Assembly (NCBI RefSeq): GCF_032854445.1
Contig: NC_088296.1
Location: forward strand, 20,883,853 to 20,947,852
Origin: Liolophura sinensis
Taxonomy: Eukaryota; Mollusca; Polyplacophora; Chitonida; Chitonidae
Direction: 5' to 3'
DNA: 64,000 bases
Of this stretch, positions 59,801 through 64,000 are shown piece by piece (position 1 is the stretch's first letter; every line of letters begins with the position of its first letter). Position numbers and translations under genes: made by a program. The notes beneath the pieces were generated by a model. The model saw nothing but the letters and a program-made list of their open reading frames with translations, searched no databases and was not told where the DNA came from.

Positions 59801-62800
59801 CACTCTTTCGTACTTGTTCTCTACCTGTTTATTCTTACATCCATATGAATGTATAGTGTATACTGATATTTACTTTCCTTCCAGGAGCTGGGTTACGATG
59901 CCTCGTCCACAGCGACACTGCCGGTTGTTCTACTAGGGAACAAGGCTGACCTACAGACACAGAGAAAAGTCTCAACTAATAGGGGAGAAGAGGTATGACC
60001 AGTCTCGCGAAACCACGCACGATCTGCGAAATCTTAAAACCACAACAACTTCAACTACATCTATGGTGTATAGAACCGTAAAAGCTATCCGTTTTTTAGA
60101 CCCTTGATAAAAATAAGAATACAAAAATAAAATCTGGTCATGGAACCAGGCGAAATTTTCAAACCACAACGACTTGAACTACATCTATGATGTATAGAAC
60201 CGTACAAGGGATCTGTTTCATAGAGCTTTGAATAAAATGAGTTGAACTCACAGCGACCGCATTGGTGAGAGATTCTTGCGTCATTACGCTGGGCTAGCGC
60301 TCTAACCGACTGAGCCACGGATGCCTCTGTATTGAAAGAAAGAGGATTTCTTTTAGGAGGGCCAACAAGAAGGAAATAACCCCACCCCTATAAAATTATT
60401 TTAGATGATAAATTATCCAATTTTCAGGGAGCAAAAAGACAATAAAACAAACTGTATCTCACAAACACGGGGAAATTAATTTCCTCCAACGTGGTACTGA
60501 ATGAAACGAAGACTTACTATATTAAGTTTCAGCAATTTGATTGGTTGAGTTTTATCATTGTGTAAATGTGTTTAGCGCCGTGTTAAAACACCAATGTGAT
60601 AAATAAATTAAGCATTTCATTCTTTACATGCAATACATTGTTGTTTCTTTAACTGAGTGGATCACTGCAATGTTACACGCGTTTTCACATCTAGGAAGCG
60701 GCAATGCAACAAGTCATGGAATTTTTTGAGACGAGTGCAGTGACTGGGGACAACGTTTACTTAGCATTCAAAATACTCGCCAAACATTTGACGGAAACGT
60801 TACATCCAAAACTGGTAAGAAACTTGTGTGATTTGTGGTATGTGGTATAGTGTATACCTGACATTCATTATTCCGAGTCAGACAAAATACTTAGCTTTTC
60901 ATTCGACAACAACTGTCACGTGGAAGACGTGTATATTCTTGTAGTTTGCAGCTGACGTCAAAACTGTCCCCTGACTAGGTTATCTCCCTTTGATAGGCTG
61001 GACTGATGTGTTGTTTTGTTCTTTTTCATATGAGAACTGTTGGTTAATAATGTATTGGGAACTAGTTAGATCTTAATGTTCGACCAATGGTATGTCTGAC
61101 TGAGTTGGTTTAAAGTCTATACCTTGAGATCAGGTGTTGACGCAAGTCATTATATAGGTTACGTTTTCTTTCTGGTGGGTATTTTTATATGTACGCGTTT
61201 TTGCAACACATTTTTTGGCATATATACTACCGGGCAAAAGAAACGTATAACTTTTAAATGCAGTTTTTTCTATGGAAAAAAAAGTTGAATAAGTTTGAAC
61301 GTTGTGCGAATACGTTTGCACATAAGCACCCTGTGTACACGTCACTTTTTAACGAGATTCATTGAAATTGGTGTAAGACATCATGAAAAATCGGAAAAAC
61401 AGAGTTTCGGACCCTGTTGAAAATTCTCGATAATGACCGCCGTATAAATACCGATGTAGCACATAGTAAGGGTGCAATACCATAAAAAACATCTAAGAGA
61501 TGCCGAGACTCACACAAGGAGAACGTGATAGAGCCACTGGTATGGCCGACATGGGGGCCAGCCAACACCACATTGCCAGAACATTCAATTGCAGTCAAGC
61601 CACCATCAGCAGACTGTTGGGTCGTTACCGCCTAACAGGCAGGACACAAGATCGTCCAAGATCGGGCAGGCCAAGTGTTACAACGCCTGGCGAAGACAGG
61701 TACATCCGCACAATCCACCTGCGTAAACGGTTTGTGACGGCGACGTCAACGGCAGAAACGGCACTGGGACACCCCATCAGCAGACGCACAGTCTTACGAC
61801 GACTCCGCGTGAGTGGTATTAGAGCCTATCGCCCCTTTTGTGGAATGGCATTGACTCCTCTACACCGTCAAAACAGGCTGCGTTGGGCAAGAGTTGTACG
61901 TCGATGGCAGCGACGCTGTTCACTGATGAAAGCCGATATAACCTCTTCAGAAATGATGGTCGAATTCGTGTGTATCGACGCAGGGGAGAGCGATTGGCAC
62001 AAAACTGCATTCAGCTGCATGTCCACCCTTTTGGTGCTGGTGCGGTGCTTGTATGGGGCGGAATTTGTGGACAGGTGAGAACGAGATTGGTCATCATCCA
62101 GGGAAATCTGACTGGCCAAAGATACCGAGATGAAATATTGGAACCTGTTCTGGTGCCATTCGTGCATTAACAGCAAAGGGGTATCACGACCTCATACCGC
62201 CAGAGTTGTACTAAATTATCTGGACACCGTTGATGTCAACGCTGGCCTTGGCCAGCGCGATCGCCAGACATGAATCCCTTAGAGCATCTGTGGGCTCATC
62301 TTGATCGACGTCTGAGACAACGCGTCCCTCCCCCACAAAACAGGCAACAGCTCGAACAGGCTTTATTTGAGGAGTGGGACAGAATTCCTGATGACGTCAT
62401 CCGGCGGCTGACGACTTCCATGAGGAGACGTATTTTGGCTTTAATTGATGCAATGTGTGCTCACACACGCTACTAACGATCTGTCTTATGACATGATAGG
62501 ACATTAGGTACACCTTTTTAAGGGAGTCCCTTTACTTGCATTTGTGTAATTTTTTCAGATTTACCCCATGCCTTCTTTACTCGGCCTGACAGCAAGTGTA
62601 ATATCCATATGGCTTTGAAGTTTTGAACAGAACTTGGAAAATGTTTTATTGCACTATAATGCTTATCATGTTGATACTGTCTGTCTTTCTTTTTCTTTCT
62701 TGTGGTGCTGAACAGGGTTATACGTTTGTTTTGCCCGGTAGTTTATTTTTGTTGTATTCTTGTTGATTTCTTTCGCATTTTTAAATAATACTTTACAGCT

Positions 62801-62915
62801 GAAGATGTTGCCCAAAGTTGAGGAAGAAGTTGAACCTTCCTGGACGGAAACTAGCTTCAAGCTAGAGCCGGAGGAAACACCAACGGAAGAGAGGAAATGT
62901 CCGTGTACATCTTAG
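56832..62915 (+). CDS. Divergent Rab-family small GTPase, seven coding exons
   Basis: A small GTPase of the Rab branch, expected to switch between GDP and GTP states in membrane traffic. Exons 56832-56964, 58143-58203, 58302-58362, 58488-58565, 59885-59992, 60695-60814 and 62799-62915 join to 225 aa without frame conflict. Motifs: P-loop GETFVGKT (18-25), switch I TIGFDF (43-48), WDTAGQERF (65-73), NKAD (130-133) and ETSA (159-162). The tail ends KCPCTS, so a Cys-x-Cys pair is followed by two residues; this is not a standard CC, CxC or CaaX end. I could not match it to a named Rab. The start is the first Met in frame upstream of the G domain; an acceptor-like site at 56780 suggests a non-coding first exon further upstream. 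The exon 1 donor (GTGCGC) is weak. Intron 6 holds a Tc1/mariner element. Confidence 0.88.
57690..57875 (+). mobile_element. tRNA-derived SINE-like element
   Basis: B box GGGGTTCGAATCCAACTCTC, body GTTGGTACTGGGCATTTGCC, and an end in AAATGAATAAATAAATC. In intron 1 of the Rab-like gene. Family differs from 1-3. Confidence 0.6.
58689..59024 (+). pseudogene. Broken coding fragment of unknown origin in a Rab intron
   Basis: Inside intron 4 of the Rab-like gene one frame reads as plausible protein (FLDLTPEKQNEIKARMRTYD, then KYKDPFVALTNHGLKTFL and FGIVKDIDFGKDF) but is interrupted. Composition and low Ser/Leu runs look like real protein rather than chance AT-rich frame. I do not recognise the family. 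It is probably a relic of a mobile element or a processed fragment. Confidence 0.4.
59245..59380 (-). repeat. Dispersed repeat C, 3' part, reverse
   Basis: CTGCTTAAGCCACGGTGTTA, CATTTACATGAACAGTTAAA, GGTAAATTAGCAAGAGGCCG. Intron 4 of the Rab-like gene. Confidence 0.72.
59700..59842 (-). repeat. Dispersed repeat C, 5' part, reverse
   Basis: ACGCCTCTATTCACCATATA, CAATTGACCAGTTATCACGC, CTGATTTTACTCTTTATGA. With 59245-59380 it would make one whole unit split by about 320 bp. Confidence 0.65.
60033..60240. repeat. Tandem duplication, ~122-bp unit
   Basis: AACCACAACAACTTCAACTA...GTATAGAACCGTA recurs as AACCACAACGACTTGAACTA...GTATAGAACCGTA, with the same downstream order. Intron 5 of the Rab-like gene. 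Confidence 0.85.
60237..60330 (-). mobile_element. SINE family 1, tRNA-like head, reverse
   Basis: TGAGTTGAACTCACAGCGAC, CGCATTGGTGAGAGATTC, CTAGCGCTCTAACCGACTGA, GCCACGGATGCC. Confidence 0.88.
61227..62741 (+). mobile_element. Tc1/mariner-type DNA transposon, full length, decayed
   Basis: A 1515-bp element lies in intron 6 of the Rab-like gene, in the gene's orientation. Its ends are 25-bp terminal inverted repeats (61227-61251 and 62717-62741), starting CTACCGGGCAAAA, with one mismatch. A TA precedes the left end; the right flank reads TT, so the expected TA duplication has decayed or the end is misplaced. The transposase starts at 61500 with a helix-turn-helix region (ATISRLLGRYRLTGRT) and continues in pieces, with FTDESRYNLF (first catalytic Asp region) and SPDMNPLEHLW near the end. 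Frame changes near 61900 and in 62170-62270, plus a stop at 62168, disrupt the protein, and the DNAR motif expected for the second Asp is not readable. It cannot make an active enzyme. Confidence 0.92.
61500..62476 (+). pseudogene. Tc1-like transposase, broken
   Basis: Reading frame 61500-~61900 encodes the DNA-binding half (HTH, GRPSVTTPGED, RRTVLRRLRVSGIRAYRP). The catalytic half resumes in another frame at about 61895 (FTDESRYNLFRNDGRIRVYR, VWGGICG, GNLTGQRYRDEIL). A third piece at 62255-62476 has WPARSPDMNPLEHLW and ends CAHTRY. The order and spacing match a DD34E-type Tc1 transposase of about 330 residues. Confidence 0.88.
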
Positions 62916-63036
62916 GTGCTTGATACGTGTAGCATTGAGCATTAAACCGGAGATTTATCCCCGTGAAATGAGGAATGTCCTCAAAAAAAAAAATTAGCAG
63001 CTCCTCACATGACAATACTATGGACAATTTTGACGA

Positions 63037-63037
<1 letters not shown>

Positions 63038-63121
<84 letters not shown>
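63038..63121. repeat. (AT)n microsatellite
   Basis: About 42 dinucleotides, in the presumed 3' UTR or flank of the Rab-like gene. Confidence 0.98.
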
Positions 63122-63124
<3 letters not shown>

Positions 63125-63330
63125 CTGACGACATATTGCATATCAGTGAGTTCCAACATATTCATCACACTTGCACCAAGGTGCACCTGTGCGTGGTAGT
63201 GATTGATATGCTGTGATGCGTTGCTAAAAAAATTGTTTTACGTATATACGTTTAAATGATCGATATTGCAGTACTACGTTTAAATACCTAGATTATTGCT
63301 CAACGGAGAAGGTTCAACTATTACGAGAGA

Positions 63331-63336
63331 AATAAA
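63331..63336 (+). promoter_or_regulatory. Possible polyadenylation signal of the Rab-like gene
   Basis: AATAAA about 415 bases after the stop codon, beyond an (AT)n tract. Chance occurrence is possible. Confidence 0.3.
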
Positions 63337-63867
63337 TGTCATATTTACAATATTCTATATATTATTTATGTTTGCTGTTTAATTTTCATCACTTCAGAAA
63401 ATGTGTGGGTCATAGGTCATACTCGCCCATGTGATATCGAACGTGTAATAGGAGTTAGTGTTCACTGGATGTGATTTAAGGGTTTGTTGTAATCTTACAT
63501 GTCCGAACAGCGTTTTGTGAAGAGTCAGACAACCAAGATGAAGGTGTTTAAGTCATTTATCTCACAAAAATGCAGGAAAAGGATTGTAAAATCTGACCCA
63601 GTTCTTGCTGCCGTTCTCTTCTCTCTTCTACCTTCACAGTGGTTTTTGGACTGGCTCAGCGTTGAGCAAAAAGCAGAATACAACAACTTTGGTATTGTTG
63701 TCATTTCCTTCCTGCTCAGAAATATATATAAACGTATCTAAATTGACAACAAATGAGCAAACCGTACCAAGTTATCAAGTATCGATATTAAGGTTTGATA
63801 AGTATGTGTCCAAGTGCAGTTGTTTTGATAAAAGGTGATGTAGGTATGAGGGCCCAAATTAACATTT

Positions 63868-64000
63868 AATCGAGAATTATCGATATAGATAAATGAATTA
63901 TCGATATCGATAAATAGGCATTTAAATTTACAGCCATATTTATCGATATCAATAAATGAATTGACCATATCGATAAATGCATTATCGATATCGTTAATTT
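63868..64000. repeat. Cluster of palindromic TATCGATA-type motifs
   Basis: ATCGATAT/TATCGATA recurs at least six times (about 63877, 63900, 63909, 63940, 63969, 63983), roughly every 20-30 bp, embedded in GATAAATGAATT / GATAAATGCATT. Cut by the window end. Confidence 0.85.

Noticed and set aside
62857-63199. Frames with long Tyr-Ile runs near 63 kb
   Set aside because: Translations of the (AT)n microsatellite.
1-64000. Endogenous retrovirus, LTR element or Polinton
   Set aside because: No reverse transcriptase, integrase, protease or capsid motif and no paired long terminal repeats were seen in any frame.

Overview
The window is animal nuclear DNA, most likely from a mollusc. It is AT-rich, its genes have introns with GT..AG borders, and it is packed with tRNA-derived SINEs, microsatellites and minisatellites. 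The SINEs end in the (G)TACGGCGTTAAACACCAA / TACGACGTTAAACCCCAA type of tail that I associate with molluscan and related lophotrochozoan genomes. A TTATCTCCCTTTG word common in molluscs lies near 60980. I cannot name the species.

Left part (about 4.5-24.6 kb): three paralogous genes for secreted AA15-type lytic polysaccharide monooxygenases (LPMOs; copper enzymes that cut chitin or cellulose oxidatively). Genes 1 and 2 are on + and gene 3 is on -. All three have three coding exons with introns in identical phases (0 and 1), a signal peptide, a catalytic domain, a low-complexity linker and a short C-terminal six-cysteine module. The linkers differ completely: Thr/Ser/Pro in genes 1 and 2, Gly/Asp/Asn in gene 3. 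The cysteine module is conserved in spacing. In gene 1 the copper-binding N-terminal His is Asn. In gene 2 the predicted splice pattern lacks the conserved WG(C)D stretch near the end of the catalytic domain.

Middle (about 25-56 kb): I see no convincing gene. The stretch holds SINE copies of at least three families, several minisatellites, a dispersed unnamed repeat, a ~300-bp dispersed duplication, a 50-bp imperfect inverted repeat and, at 44.14-51.82 kb, a 7.7-kb satellite array of about 116 copies of a 66-bp unit. Because 66 is divisible by three, the array is open over very long stretches, but this looks like a by-product of the unit and not a gene.

Right part (56.8-62.9 kb): one seven-exon gene for a divergent Rab-like small GTPase with all G motifs present and an odd CPCTS C terminus. 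Its introns carry SINEs, a 122-bp tandem duplication, a broken coding fragment of unknown origin and a complete-length but decayed Tc1/mariner transposon with 25-bp inverted repeats. The window ends in a cluster of palindromic TATCGATA-like motifs.

I saw no retrovirus, LTR element, Polinton, CRISPR array or intact tRNA/rRNA gene. Exon borders were deduced by eye from splice consensus and family alignment, without transcript data.
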